Positions 51,371 to 60,449 of a stretch of DNA of 64,000 bases are shown in pieces. The notes beneath the pieces were generated by a model that made no database searches, was not told the DNA's origin, and saw only the letters and a list, made by a program, of their open reading frames with translations. The translations under genes and the position numbers were made by a program. Numbering within the stretch: the first letter of the stretch is position 1; each line of letters opens with the position of its first letter. The stretch is taken from NCBI GenBank assembly GCA_900469625.1, contig UBXV01000002.1, forward strand, positions 1 through 64,000, written 5' to 3'. This DNA is from Hyphomicrobiales bacterium (lineage in GTDB: Bacteria; Pseudomonadota; Alphaproteobacteria; Rhizobiales; Rhizobiaceae).

Positions 51371-53332
51371 TCAGCCGACGAAGGCACGCCGCAGCAGACC
51401 GGTCATTGACGAGCGCAAGCGGCCGCGATCGGCGATCTGGGTGGGCGCGACGCCAAAAAGCAGCCGCAAAATGCCATTGCGCTGTTCCATGCTCGGCAGG
51501 ATCGCTATGCCTTTGCCGGTTGCATCGGAGCCGGCAATGCGGACCCAGCCGACCTCGGGCAGACAGACCGCCTGGTCTTCCGTGCTCGCCGGTTCCAGGC
51601 CGGGGATACGGACACAATCCGCCGAGAGCCCACGGATGACCACATCGGTCGTCTGCCCGGCCCGCCGGTACTGGCCTTGGAGCGTCACGTCGATCACCTC
51701 TTCCTGTCCGTATCGCGGCAGTTCGATGCACACGAGCAGGCTGACGAAGGCAATCGCCATGGAGACGAGCGACCAGACGAGATTGAGGATCTCCCGTTCG
51801 GAGAAATCCGTGGGCGCGCTCCAGGCAAGCACGGTCTGCAGGACCGAAAGTGCCGAGAGCATGGTCACCAGGCCGAAGAACAGCGCGGTCGGCAGGTGGA
51901 CGCGCATGCGGGAGCGGTCGCCGCCTTTTTCCGTCACCTTGAACGGCCGGCCGAAGGGGCTGCGGATCGCTTGCAACAGCGTCAACGTCACCGGCAGCGC
52001 CGTCAGCGCGTGGGTCACCTCCGTAAACAGCGGCAAGGTCCGCTTGCCCGAGATCCAGGATCCGTAGATCCAGAACACCAGCAGCGACGAGATGCCGTAT
52101 TTCATGAACAGAAGCTCGTCGGCCTGAAGCGCGGAGACATCGAAGAGCCAGTAGATCGACGGCGCAAAGAGCAGGCAGAGAATGAAGGGCTTCGACAGCC
52201 AGCACAGGAGACCGTGCAGGTAATGGAAGCGTTGCCGCAGGCTGAACCGGCCGCGCCACAAGGGGCCATCCTTCAACAGGCCGATCTGGATCGTGCCGAG
52301 GCACCAGCGCGTTCGCTGGGTGATGTATTCGGGAATGCCCTCGGCCGACAGGCCGACGCTGAGCTTCTCGTTCAGCCATCGGGTTATGTATCCGCATTCC
52401 ATCAGCCGGTAGCTGAGCAGCATGTCCTCCGACAGGGCCTCATGCGGGAAGCCGCCGATTTCGTTGACCATGGACCGGCGCACCACGAAGCTCGTGCCGA
52501 CGCAAAACGCGCACTCGACCGCGTCCTTGGCCGGTTGGAACGTGTCGAAAAACACCCGCTGATCGTCGACGAAGCTTGAAGCGATATGCAGGTTGTGCTG
52601 GATCGGATCGGCGTTGAAGTAGAATTGCGGCGTCTGGACGACGCCGATGCGCGGGTTTCGAAAAAGGCCGACGACGCGTTTGAGGAAGTTGGCCTGCGGC
52701 GCGAAATCAGCGTCGAGCACCATGATCAGATCGGATGGCCGCTCGCTGTTCGTCACCTGCAGTGCGTTGTTGAGGTTGCCGGCCTTGGCGTGCCGGTTGT
52801 CCGGACGGGTGATGTAGTTGACGCCGATCGTTTCGCAATATGCGCGCACGTCCGGGCGGCGCGTGTCGTCGCAGACGTAGACCTGGAAATCCGGATAATC
52901 CATCGCCCTGGCACAGACGGCCGATTTTTCAAGGATGTGGATCGGCTCGTTGTAGGTGCAGATGAAGACGGCGACCGAAGGGTAGCAACCGCTTTCTTCA
53001 AGCTCGCTTTCCGCCGCGTCCGCCTCGGTGGTCCAGTCCGTGGTGCGACAGAGAATGAGTATCGAGGCGATCGCATAGACGATCGAGATCGCCTCGAAGC
53101 AGAAGTAGACATAGGGCCAAAGGCTCTCGGCCGTCGGTTCCAGATCAGGCAAGGTGTCGAGCACCCGCCAGCCGAGATAGAGCGCAAGCGAGGCTGCCGC
53201 CACGATGCTGAAGGCGATCCGTTCCAGCGGGTTGCGCGGGTCGGTGAGGGCCGCCAACGCCAGGAAGGCAAGCCCGACGCCGAGGTCGAACAGAAGCACG
53301 CTCGTGAGGTCTGTATCGAGGCGGAAGAACAT
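51371..53332 (-). CDS. Beta-glucan synthase, GT2 family (CrdS/BgsA-like)
   Basis: The 653-aa inner-membrane enzyme has two N-terminal membrane segments, a cytoplasmic GT2 domain and five or more C-terminal segments. Catalytic motifs are VCDD (134-136), DAD (187-189), SED (281-283) and QRTRW (319-323), the processive D,D,D,QxxRW set. The C-terminal soluble part (about 560-653) resembles the c-di-GMP-binding tail of such synthases but has no clear PilZ RxxxR motif. The length matches curdlan synthase CrdS (about 654) and the S. meliloti mixed-linkage synthase BgsA, so the product is probably a beta-1,3 or mixed beta-1,3/1,4 glucan from UDP-glucose. It is the last gene of the operon, 8 nt after its predecessor. 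Confidence 0.86.
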   Translation of the reverse strand: MFFRLDTDLTSVLLFDLGVGLAFLALAALTDPRNPLERIAFSIVAAASLALYLGWRVLDTLPDLEPTAESLWPYVYFCFEAISIVYAIASILILCRTTDWTTEADAAESELEESGCYPSVAVFICTYNEPIHILEKSAVCARAMDYPDFQVYVCDDTRRPDVRAYCETIGVNYITRPDNRHAKAGNLNNALQVTNSERPSDLIMVLDADFAPQANFLKRVVGLFRNPRIGVVQTPQFYFNADPIQHNLHIASSFVDDQRVFFDTFQPAKDAVECAFCVGTSFVVRRSMVNEIGGFPHEALSEDMLLSYRLMECGYITRWLNEKLSVGLSAEGIPEYITQRTRWCLGTIQIGLLKDGPLWRGRFSLRQRFHYLHGLLCWLSKPFILCLLFAPSIYWLFDVSALQADELLFMKYGISSLLVFWIYGSWISGKRTLPLFTEVTHALTALPVTLTLLQAIRSPFGRPFKVTEKGGDRSRMRVHLPTALFFGLVTMLSALSVLQTVLAWSAPTDFSEREILNLVWSLVSMAIAFVSLLVCIELPRYGQEEVIDVTLQGQYRRAGQTTDVVIRGLSADCVRIPGLEPASTEDQAVCLPEVGWVRIAGSDATGKGIAILPSMEQRNGILRLLFGVAPTQIADRGRLRSSMTGLLRRAFVG

Positions 53333-53340
53333 GGATGCTC

Positions 53341-54585
53341 TCAATTGGGTTGGAAGGGATTGAAGCCGGTTGCGGCAAGAACGGCCCAGGCAGTGGCGCC
53401 CAGATGCGGCCGTCGGTAGTAGCGGAATTCTCCGCCCGCCCCGGCGGCGTCGATCGTGAGGCCGGTCGATATTTCCTTTTCGCGTGTGGCAAACAGCCAG
53501 CCGGACGCCGCGTCGCGATTTTCGAGCACGCTTCCCATCAGGCTTCCGGCGCGCTTGCCGTCGCCTTCCAGGCGAAACATCAAGGCGGCCTGAGCGGTGC
53601 CTTCGACCCACAGTCCATCGCGATCGCCGTTGAAATCGTAGCCGCCGGGTACAGCCAGGGTGGCGTCGATGCGCGCTGCCGCCCCGTTCCACGCCGCAGG
53701 CCGTTCGCCCGCAGGCACGACCATCAGCGGCCAGATCTGGGCGTCGAGAACCATGACGCCGTTGCGCACCGGCCTGCCCAAGGGGTCGGTGCCGATCAGG
53801 AAACCCTGTTTTTCGTCGAGCATGGTTCCAAGGAACAGCATCGTCGAGCGGGCGAGGCGATCCCACTGCCCGTCCTCGGTCTCGGATTTGAGCCAGCGCG
53901 CGACGGCCAGCGCATCGATATTGTGCTCGGTGGATTTCCAGGGAATGGGTTTTGCAACCGGATCGAAACCGTAATATCCGCCGGTCAGGCCCGGGCTGTC
54001 GTTTCGCAGGCCGCTCCCAAGCCACAGGCCGAGATCGACGGCGCCCTGGAGATAGGCAGGCTCGTGCGTGCGGGCGTGAAGCTGGAGCAGGGCGAGGGCT
54101 GCCCAGGCGACGTTGCCTGCGGCGGTTGAGACCTGGTACTCATCTTCAGCCCAGAAGCCGCCATCGCCATCCCACCATCCAGGAAGGGCTGCCGGCTCGA
54201 CAACTCCGCCGGTTCGGTACGCATTGCGCATCCGCCCGTCGCGAAAGCTCCGATCCGATTTCGACGCGGCGAGCAGGGCGTCGCCGATCGACCGGGCCGC
54301 TGAAACCCTGCCGCAAGCAAGGAACGCCATGGCGGCAAGCGCATTGTCGTAGGTGAACGCAGCCGTTGCCAGCGGCGGCGGCAGGGATGTTTCATCCGGT
54401 CCGGGACGATAGCTTGGCATGAACCCGGCGGTGGGGGGCGGCCCGACTGCGGCGCGCTGGACGGTCTCCAGCGCATCGCAAAGGGCCTGCGCTTCGTCCT
54501 TGGCGGCGAGCGCCGGCGAGGTCGCGAGCGCAAGGCAGGTCAGCACGATCGCCTGCCAAGCCAGCGCAAGAGGGGAGCGGAACAC
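53341..54585 (-). CDS. Exported six-hairpin glycosidase-like protein of the glucan operon (CrdC-like)
   Basis: The 414-aa protein has a signal peptide (about 1-27, ending SPALAA). The alpha/alpha-toroid pattern includes repeated helix pairs and acidic WDGDGGFWAEDEYQVSTAAG, WKSTEHNIDALAVARWLKSE and GVMVLDAQIWPLM. The fold is that of six-hairpin glycosidases; whether it still cleaves is uncertain. By size (CrdC about 420) and operon it is the periplasmic partner of the synthase and may bind, trim or guide the nascent glucan. It lies 8 nt before the synthase gene and 21 nt after the membrane fusion protein gene. Confidence 0.75.
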   Translation of the reverse strand: MFRSPLALAWQAIVLTCLALATSPALAAKDEAQALCDALETVQRAAVGPPPTAGFMPSYRPGPDETSLPPPLATAAFTYDNALAAMAFLACGRVSAARSIGDALLAASKSDRSFRDGRMRNAYRTGGVVEPAALPGWWDGDGGFWAEDEYQVSTAAGNVAWAALALLQLHARTHEPAYLQGAVDLGLWLGSGLRNDSPGLTGGYYGFDPVAKPIPWKSTEHNIDALAVARWLKSETEDGQWDRLARSTMLFLGTMLDEKQGFLIGTDPLGRPVRNGVMVLDAQIWPLMVVPAGERPAAWNGAAARIDATLAVPGGYDFNGDRDGLWVEGTAQAALMFRLEGDGKRAGSLMGSVLENRDAASGWLFATREKEISTGLTIDAAGAGGEFRYYRRPHLGATAWAVLAATGFNPFQPN

Positions 54586-54606
54586 GGGCTGGATCCTCGC
54601 GAGGGT

Positions 54607-56040
54607 TCAGAGCGCGTTGTCGCTGATCTTGATGATGTCGGGTGTCGCTGCCGCAGCGAGCGTCGTCCCGGCGGGCAGGCGGCCACTGCGTGGAGAGGTC
54701 CGCGCGACGGCGGGTGGCGTGGTCGACACGGCAACGGGTGCGCCAGCCAGTCCCTCCAGTTGCTGTTGAAGGTGACCGGCATAGGTCGCAAGCGCGCTCG
54801 AGGTGGTGTCGAGCTGCCGGCGCGTCCAGATCACCCAGGTCTTCGGCATGCTGACGGTCACCCAGGTGCCGACGCTGCAGAACTTGTCCGTGGTCGCCTG
54901 GTCCGGATGCACTGTATCCGGCGCGATGAAAGCGTAAAGCTCGCGCCGCTCGGTCGGCGGGAATGGCACGGCGTAGTCGAGATCGACCCGGTCCGTCGTT
55001 CTCGGCACCAGCCGTTCGATGCGGCCGGCAACCGGGCCGTCCCAGCCATCTGCCTCGACGGCCACCGGCGATCCTATCGACAGGCTTTGCGCCTGCCGCT
55101 CCGAGAAGATGGCGACGACGAAGGCATCGGCGCAGCTGACGGATTCGGCCAACGTGTCGCCGCCGCTGACCTGTTTTCCCACCTGGGCCACGGTCTTGAA
55201 GAGCTTGGCCTGGCCGGAAATCGCCACATCGGCGCGGACCAGCTTGGCGACGCGCTCTTCCTCCATGTCCATCAGGGCCTTCAACTGGTCGATACGAACC
55301 TTTATCGTCGCAGCCTGGATGGCGACCTGAGAGCGGTCCGCCTTCACGTTGCGGATTTCGCGTTGCAGGTCCTGCAGCGATTGCTGATCGCCGCCCACGA
55401 ACACGCCGGACCGGGCGTTGCCGAGATCGGCGCTGAGCATCTCGACCCGCAATCGGGCCGCGACGATCTTGGTGTCCTCGAGCTTCAGCGTATTGGCAAG
55501 GTCATCCCTGTTGCCGGCCAGGACGCCCTTTTCGACCAGGCCGAGTTTCCGCGCGGCGGCGTTCTTCTCGTTGGCCGATGACAGGCTGACGATTTCGAGA
55601 TGGGTCTCGGCATTGCGCAGGTCGTTGTCGGATTTGATCACGATCGCGGCCTGCTGGCGGTTCAGGTCCTGTTCGAGATCGGCGATCCGGCGAATGTAGT
55701 CTTCGAGAATGGATTGCTTGAGTGACAGATCGTTCTGGAGCGTGGTCAGTTCGATCGTCAGGCCGATCAGTGTCGAGCGGTCGACACGGTCGTTTTCGAT
55801 AGTCGCCAACTGGAGGCCGCCATCGGCATTGCCGTTGACCGTGACCACCCGTCCGCCGATTGGCGACGTGATCGGGATGACCGGGGCATTGGTGACCGCG
55901 CGTGTCGTCGATGAGGAAAAGACGGGTGGTGCGATCGTCGTCATGAATGTCGAGCCGACAATACCGAGAACACCCAGAGATAGAATTCTGACTGACGTAG
56001 TATGATCTTTAGAAATTGCTTTGGTTGTATTGGAAGTCAT
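54607..56040 (-). CDS. Membrane fusion/HlyD-like protein of the glucan operon
   Basis: The 477-aa protein has one N-terminal membrane segment (about 19-38). A short lipoyl-like half (ITSPIGGRVVTVNGNADGGL) follows, then a long coiled-coil hairpin (about 90-300; LTTLQNDLSLKQSILEDYIR, LQDLQREIRNVKADRSQVAI) and a return beta-barrel (SIGSPVAVEADGWDGPVAGR). It is a periplasmic adaptor similar in place and size to BgsB and CrdA in beta-glucan operons, and it probably conducts polymer across the periplasm. The ATG at 56040 follows GGAG; a TTG at 56055 is less likely. It is the first gene of the operon, behind an A+T-rich promoter region. Confidence 0.82.
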   Translation of the reverse strand: MTSNTTKAISKDHTTSVRILSLGVLGIVGSTFMTTIAPPVFSSSTTRAVTNAPVIPITSPIGGRVVTVNGNADGGLQLATIENDRVDRSTLIGLTIELTTLQNDLSLKQSILEDYIRRIADLEQDLNRQQAAIVIKSDNDLRNAETHLEIVSLSSANEKNAAARKLGLVEKGVLAGNRDDLANTLKLEDTKIVAARLRVEMLSADLGNARSGVFVGGDQQSLQDLQREIRNVKADRSQVAIQAATIKVRIDQLKALMDMEEERVAKLVRADVAISGQAKLFKTVAQVGKQVSGGDTLAESVSCADAFVVAIFSERQAQSLSIGSPVAVEADGWDGPVAGRIERLVPRTTDRVDLDYAVPFPPTERRELYAFIAPDTVHPDQATTDKFCSVGTWVTVSMPKTWVIWTRRQLDTTSSALATYAGHLQQQLEGLAGAPVAVSTTPPAVARTSPRSGRLPAGTTLAAAATPDIIKISDNAL

Positions 56041-56127
56041 AGCGTTAATCTCCAAAGGTGATTTTTATGCTACGCGTCCTCCCATGTTTTTAAGGGTTAC
56101 ATGCGACCTGCATCGCGTCAATATCAA

Positions 56128-56152
56128 ATATTAATGATTTATTGATTAATAT
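56128..56152. promoter_or_regulatory. A+T-rich inverted repeat upstream of the glucan operon
   Basis: ATATTAAT (56128-56135) and ATTAATAT (56145-56152) form a perfect 8-bp inverted repeat with 9 bp between, 88 bp upstream of the operon start. The surrounding 56110-56170 is the most A+T-rich stretch of the window, typical of a regulated promoter. Confidence 0.5.
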
Positions 56153-56324
56153 ATACTCATACAATGCATGATTAGGCGGCATCTGTCCTGGCGTTGATCA
56201 GCTGCCCAAGAATTAGGCCACAGCCGAACTGGCCAGCCGCGCCGCAATTTTCGGCTGGTGCGGCCACCGGCAAGGCGACCGGAGGCCTACAGGCGGTTGC
56301 CGTGAGCGATCGCGACGCCGCCTA

Positions 56325-57455
56325 TCACCGACCGTAGCGACGCATGAGATCGAGAAGCGGGCCATGCCTGATGGCTTCGATCTTGAACCGGTCATGCTCC
56401 GTGCCGCCTGCATCTTCCGCCGCAAGCATGGCGTTGACGACCGCCTCCTCGACGCTGTCCACCGTTGCCAGATAGACCGGATCGAGCATCTCGTCGTTGA
56501 CGATTTCGAGCGTCAGGCGCGGCGGTGCGCGGTGCGCCATCGGCTGCGGGTTCGCGGTCGAAAACGCCAGGAAGATGTCGCCGGAATTGTTGCCGCCGGG
56601 CGTGCCGTTGCGGCCTATGCCGATTGCTGCGCGCCGGGCAAGACGCTGCAACTGGTGTGGGGCCATCGGCAGGTCGGTGGCGATGACGACGATGATCGAG
56701 CCGCGCTCCTGCATCTGGCTCTGTGGCGTGCCGTCGCGCATGTGCTGGCCGACCGGTACGCCGCAGATCGTCAGCCAGTCACGCTGGCCGTGGTTGGCCT
56801 GCACCAGCGTGCCGATCGTGTAGTCGCGCCCGCCGAATTCGACGACCCGCGATGAGGTGCCGGTGCCGCCCTTGAAGCCATAGGCGATCATGCCCGTGCC
56901 GCCGCCGCAATTGCCTTCCTCGACCGCGCCGCCTTTCGCCGCGTCGAGCGCCGCCTCGACCTCGGCCTCGCCGATCGGCTGGCCGTTGATGTCGTTGAGC
57001 ACACCGTCATAGGTTTCGGCGACCACCGGCATGATCCAGAGGAAATCGTCGCTGTCATAGGTGGAGGCATAACGCTCCAGCATCCACTTGATCGTGGCGT
57101 GGTGGGTCATGCCCACGGCATGGGTGTTGGTGATCATGACCGGGCCGAGGAAATAACCGCCATCCTCGATCCAGTGCGTTCCGGTCATTTCGCCATTGCC
57201 GTTGAAACGGTGCACGCCGGCATAGACCGGCACCGGCACGGCCGAGCCCGCATGCGGCAGGATGGCGGTAACCCCGGTTCTGACGGGGCGCTTGCGGCCC
57301 GGGCGCGGCACGTCCTCGGAGATGGTGTGGAAGCCGACGGCGATGCCTTCGACATCGGTGATGGCATTGAAGGGACCGGTGCGGCCGGTAAATGGCAGGC
57401 CGAGGTCGCGGGCGCGGGCTTTGGTGGCGGGCGTATTCTTGTTGTCCATGATCAT
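56325..57455 (-). CDS. P1 (DmpA/S58) family aminopeptidase
   Basis: The 376-aa N-terminal-nucleophile hydrolase precursor shows autoproteolysis motif RGSIIVVIATDLP (the nucleophile Ser near 253 after Gly), with NCGGGTGM upstream (about 182-189) and GGNNSGD (about 287-293), the second serine element of DmpA/BapA. It should self-cleave into alpha and beta chains and remove N-terminal residues from peptides with beta-Ala, D-Ala or Gly. The start codon ATG at 57455 overlaps the preceding permease stop (ATGA), so it is translated with the transporter, and its substrate is probably what the transporter brings in. It is the last gene of that operon. Confidence 0.86.
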   Translation of the reverse strand: MIMDNKNTPATKARARDLGLPFTGRTGPFNAITDVEGIAVGFHTISEDVPRPGRKRPVRTGVTAILPHAGSAVPVPVYAGVHRFNGNGEMTGTHWIEDGGYFLGPVMITNTHAVGMTHHATIKWMLERYASTYDSDDFLWIMPVVAETYDGVLNDINGQPIGEAEVEAALDAAKGGAVEEGNCGGGTGMIAYGFKGGTGTSSRVVEFGGRDYTIGTLVQANHGQRDWLTICGVPVGQHMRDGTPQSQMQERGSIIVVIATDLPMAPHQLQRLARRAAIGIGRNGTPGGNNSGDIFLAFSTANPQPMAHRAPPRLTLEIVNDEMLDPVYLATVDSVEEAVVNAMLAAEDAGGTEHDRFKIEAIRHGPLLDLMRRYGR

Positions 57456-58282
57456 TTCTGCCGGGAGCGGAGGTAGAGGCCAAGCGAGGCGACGACGAAG
57501 GAGAAGGTCAGCATCATCACCGCGATCGCATTGATCTCCGGCTTGATGCCGCGCCGAAGCATGGCGAAGATGAACATCGGCAGCGTCGTCACGTCGACGC
57601 CGGCGATGAAGTAGGTGATGACGAGATCGTCCATCGAGATGATGAAGGCGAGCAGGGCGCCGCCGACGATGCCGGGCAGGAGCTGCGGCAGCACCACGCG
57701 ACGAAAGGTCGTCCATTCGTCGGCGCCAAGGTCGGCGGAGGCGTTTTCGAGCGTGCGGTCCATGCCGGCGAGCCGCGCCGAAACGACGATGAACACATAG
57801 GAAATCAGGAAGGTGCACTGGCCGATGATGATCGTCGTCAGGCCGAGGTGGATGCCCGAATTGACGAAGAAGATCAAAAGCGCAATGCCGAGCACGATAT
57901 CGGGCATCAGCATCGGCATGAACATGATCACCCGATAGAAACGCTGGCCGAGAAAGTCGAAGCGGTATAGCCCGATCGCGATCGCCGTGCCGAAGACGGT
58001 GGCGATCAGCGTCGTCGAGGTGGCGATGATAAGGCTGTTCCACACGGCCTGGAGAAGCTGTCCGGTCGATTCGATATAGAGCGCGTTCTCGGACACCGTG
58101 GTCTTGAAGCCCAGCACCTGGGCGTACCATTCGGTGGTGAAGCCGGTCCAGGTCATCATGTTGACCGGGTTGGAATTGAATGAATAGACGGCGATCACCA
58201 CGAGCGGAATGTAGATGAAGGCGAAGAAGAGGCTGGTATAGGCGACAAGGCCGCCGCGAAAGAGGGTTTGAGCGATTTTCAT
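57452..58282 (-). CDS. ABC transporter permease (PotC-like)
   Basis: The 276-aa protein has six membrane segments and the binding-protein-dependent permease (EAA) loop, here ENASADLGADEWTTFRRVVL. It is of the spermidine/putrescine PotC type (FAFIYIPLVVIAVYSFNSNP). It pairs with the PotB-like permease, with a 9-nt gap between the genes. Together with PotA-, PotB- and PotD-like genes it makes a complete importer. Confidence 0.88.
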   Translation of the reverse strand: MKIAQTLFRGGLVAYTSLFFAFIYIPLVVIAVYSFNSNPVNMMTWTGFTTEWYAQVLGFKTTVSENALYIESTGQLLQAVWNSLIIATSTTLIATVFGTAIAIGLYRFDFLGQRFYRVIMFMPMLMPDIVLGIALLIFFVNSGIHLGLTTIIIGQCTFLISYVFIVVSARLAGMDRTLENASADLGADEWTTFRRVVLPQLLPGIVGGALLAFIISMDDLVITYFIAGVDVTTLPMFIFAMLRRGIKPEINAIAVMMLTFSFVVASLGLYLRSRQK

Positions 58283-58291
58283 CGGGCGACC

Positions 58292-59191
58292 TCAGCGATT
58301 GAGCGCGGCATCGGCGCCGCGGCGGCTCGACGCAAACACGTAGACGAGCAGCAGCACCAGCATCACGCTCATGACCATCATCGCCAGCGCCGAGCCGAAC
58401 GGCCAGTTGCGGGCGGCGAGGAACTGCTGCTCGATCAGATTGCCGAGCATCATCACCTTGGCGCCGCCGAGAATGGCCGGAACGACGAAGTTGCCGAGCG
58501 CCGGGATGAAGACGATGATCGCGCCACCGACAATACCGGGGGCGGTCAGCGGCAGGATGATGCGCCAGAAGGTGCGGATCGGCCCGGCGCCGAGATCGAG
58601 CGAGGCGCGCACCAGCGTCCAGTCCAGCTTCTCGACGCTGGCATAGACCGGCATGAACATAAACGGGATGAAGACATAGACCATGCCGAGAATGATCGCG
58701 CCGTCCGTATAGATCAGGTCCAGCGGCCGGGCGATCATGCCCGTCGACAGCAGCATCTCGTTGACGAGGCCGGTCTGGCGCAGGATCAGCACCCAGACGA
58801 ACAGGCGCACGATCAGGCTGGTGAAGAAGGGCAGCGTGATGAGGAACAGGCAGAAGTTCTTCCACCGCTCCGACAGCCGGGCGATGCAGAACGCTGCGGG
58901 ATAGCAGACGATGAGGGCGGCGAGCACGGTCAGCGCCGCGATCTTCACCGAGCGGAGGAATATCGCGATGTAGACGGGATCGAAATCCTCGAACATCGGA
59001 TCGGCAAAGCCGAGGATGCGGCCGAAGTTGTGCGGGTAGAAGGTCCACTCGACGCCGCCGTAAAGCCCCGGCGCCAGGAAGCTCGTGACCATCATGATCG
59101 CGAGCGGGCCGAGGAAGAAAACGGCAAGGAACAGGGAAACGGGACCGAGCAGGACGGCAAGCTGGACGCGGCGGCGAATGGCGATCGACAT
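58292..59191 (-). CDS. ABC transporter permease (PotB-like)
   Basis: The 299-aa protein has six membrane segments, the typical N-terminus (LLGPVSLFLAVFFLGPLAIM) and a permease loop RASLDLGAGPIRTFWRIILP. It forms the channel with the PotC-like protein. It follows the ATPase gene with a single-base gap. Confidence 0.88.
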   Translation of the reverse strand: MSIAIRRRVQLAVLLGPVSLFLAVFFLGPLAIMMVTSFLAPGLYGGVEWTFYPHNFGRILGFADPMFEDFDPVYIAIFLRSVKIAALTVLAALIVCYPAAFCIARLSERWKNFCLFLITLPFFTSLIVRLFVWVLILRQTGLVNEMLLSTGMIARPLDLIYTDGAIILGMVYVFIPFMFMPVYASVEKLDWTLVRASLDLGAGPIRTFWRIILPLTAPGIVGGAIIVFIPALGNFVVPAILGGAKVMMLGNLIEQQFLAARNWPFGSALAMMVMSVMLVLLLVYVFASSRRGADAALNR

Positions 59192-59192
59192 G

Positions 59193-60284
59193 TCACGCCT
59201 CCGCGCAAGCGTGAATGAGGTGAACGGCTACCGGATCATAAGCAAGCTTCGCGCGGCGCGTCCGCTCGATATCGCCGATCAGGCTGCGGCGGCCGGCGGG
59301 GATCTCGGCGATGACCTTCTTGCCGGTTGAGGTGCGGCCGAACAGTTCGAATGTCGAGCCGACGAAGACGATCGCCTCGAGGTCGACATCGAGGGTCGGG
59401 AAAGGTTCCCGTTCACCAGCGAGAAAGAATTGCTCGGGCCGGATCAACGCCGTCGCCGCGCCCGCTGCCGTATTAGCCGTGCGCCGATGGTGGATCTCCG
59501 TACCATCGCCGGTCATCAACCTGTCACCATCGATCCGGCCGTCGAAGAGATTGCTGGCGCCGATGAAGGTCGCGACGAAGCTGTTGACCGGATGATCGTA
59601 GATCGCCCGTGGCGTATCGAGTTGCTGGATGCGGCCGCCGGAGAGAACGGCGACGCGATCGGACATCGTCAGCGCCTCCTGCTGGTCGTGGGTTACGAAG
59701 ATGAAGGAGATGCCGAGCTCATGCTGCAGCGTCTTCAGCTCGATCTGCATCGCCTGGCGCAGGTTCTTGTCGAGGGCCGACAGCGGTTCGTCGAGCAAGA
59801 GCAGTTTCGGGCGGGCAATGATGGCGCGGGCCAACGCCACGCGCTGCTGCTGGCCGCCTGAGAGCTGGCGCGGACGGCGGCCCTCCATGCCAGCAAGGCC
59901 GACCATTTTCAGCGCCGCTGCCACCTGCTCGCGCCGCTTGGCCTTGGCGACACCGGCAACCTCAAGCGCATAGGCGGTGTTCTCGCCCACGGTCATATGC
60001 GGAAAGAGCGCATAGTTCTGGAAGACGGTGTTGACGGGACGGCGATAGGGTGGCCGGTCGGTCATGTCCTCGCCGTCGATCAGGATCCGCCCGCCGTCAA
60101 GCTCAACGAAGCCGCTGATCGCCTGCAACAGCGTGGTCTTGCCGCAGCCGGATGGCCCGAGCAGCGTCAGGAACTCGTTGCGCCGCACCTGAAGATCAAT
60201 GGCGTCGAGCGCGGTCACGCTCCCGCCTTCCGGAGTGGCGAAGGCTTTGCTCGCCTCCTCCAGCCGGACAATGGAATCCTGCAT
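59193..60284 (-). CDS. ABC transporter ATPase (PotA-like)
   Basis: The 363-aa protein has Walker A GPSGCGKTT (43-51), signature LSGGQQQRVALARA and Walker B LLLLDEP, with the H-loop VTHDQ, followed by a TOBE regulatory domain (about 280-355). All catalytic motifs are intact. It is the first gene of the operon that continues with the two permeases and the aminopeptidase. GGGGAAT precedes the start, and the divergent binding-protein gene lies 165 bp away. Confidence 0.9.
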   Translation of the reverse strand: MQDSIVRLEEASKAFATPEGGSVTALDAIDLQVRRNEFLTLLGPSGCGKTTLLQAISGFVELDGGRILIDGEDMTDRPPYRRPVNTVFQNYALFPHMTVGENTAYALEVAGVAKAKRREQVAAALKMVGLAGMEGRRPRQLSGGQQQRVALARAIIARPKLLLLDEPLSALDKNLRQAMQIELKTLQHELGISFIFVTHDQQEALTMSDRVAVLSGGRIQQLDTPRAIYDHPVNSFVATFIGASNLFDGRIDGDRLMTGDGTEIHHRRTANTAAGAATALIRPEQFFLAGEREPFPTLDVDLEAIVFVGSTFELFGRTSTGKKVIAEIPAGRRSLIGDIERTRRAKLAYDPVAVHLIHACAEA

Positions 60285-60301
60285 CTGTCATTCCCCAAAA
60301 T

Positions 60302-60315
60302 GTTATTTAAATAAC
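60302..60315. promoter_or_regulatory. Perfect 14-bp palindrome, probable RpiR operator
   Basis: GTTATTTAAATAAC is exactly self-complementary. It lies 18 bp upstream of the ATPase start and 135 bp before the binding-protein start, in the shared divergent region. RpiR proteins such as HexR bind A+T-rich palindromes of this size, and an RpiR gene is located just downstream (61626-62480). The pairing is inferred. Confidence 0.62.
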
Positions 60316-60449
60316 GCTTGTGCGTTTTCGATATATGGATACCATTTGTTCATCGGTGTCAACGGCCGCAGAAGCCGGAACCGGCAAGGACCAGGGAACG
60401 GTCCGATCCTGGGGTGCCAAGCCCCATGAACCATCAGAGGAGACTATCT

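Noticed and set aside
57455-59048. Minus-strand open frame running from the aminopeptidase back through both permease genes
   Set aside because: The upstream part is the third-frame reading of the two permeases; the true aminopeptidase start is the ATGA overlap at 57455.
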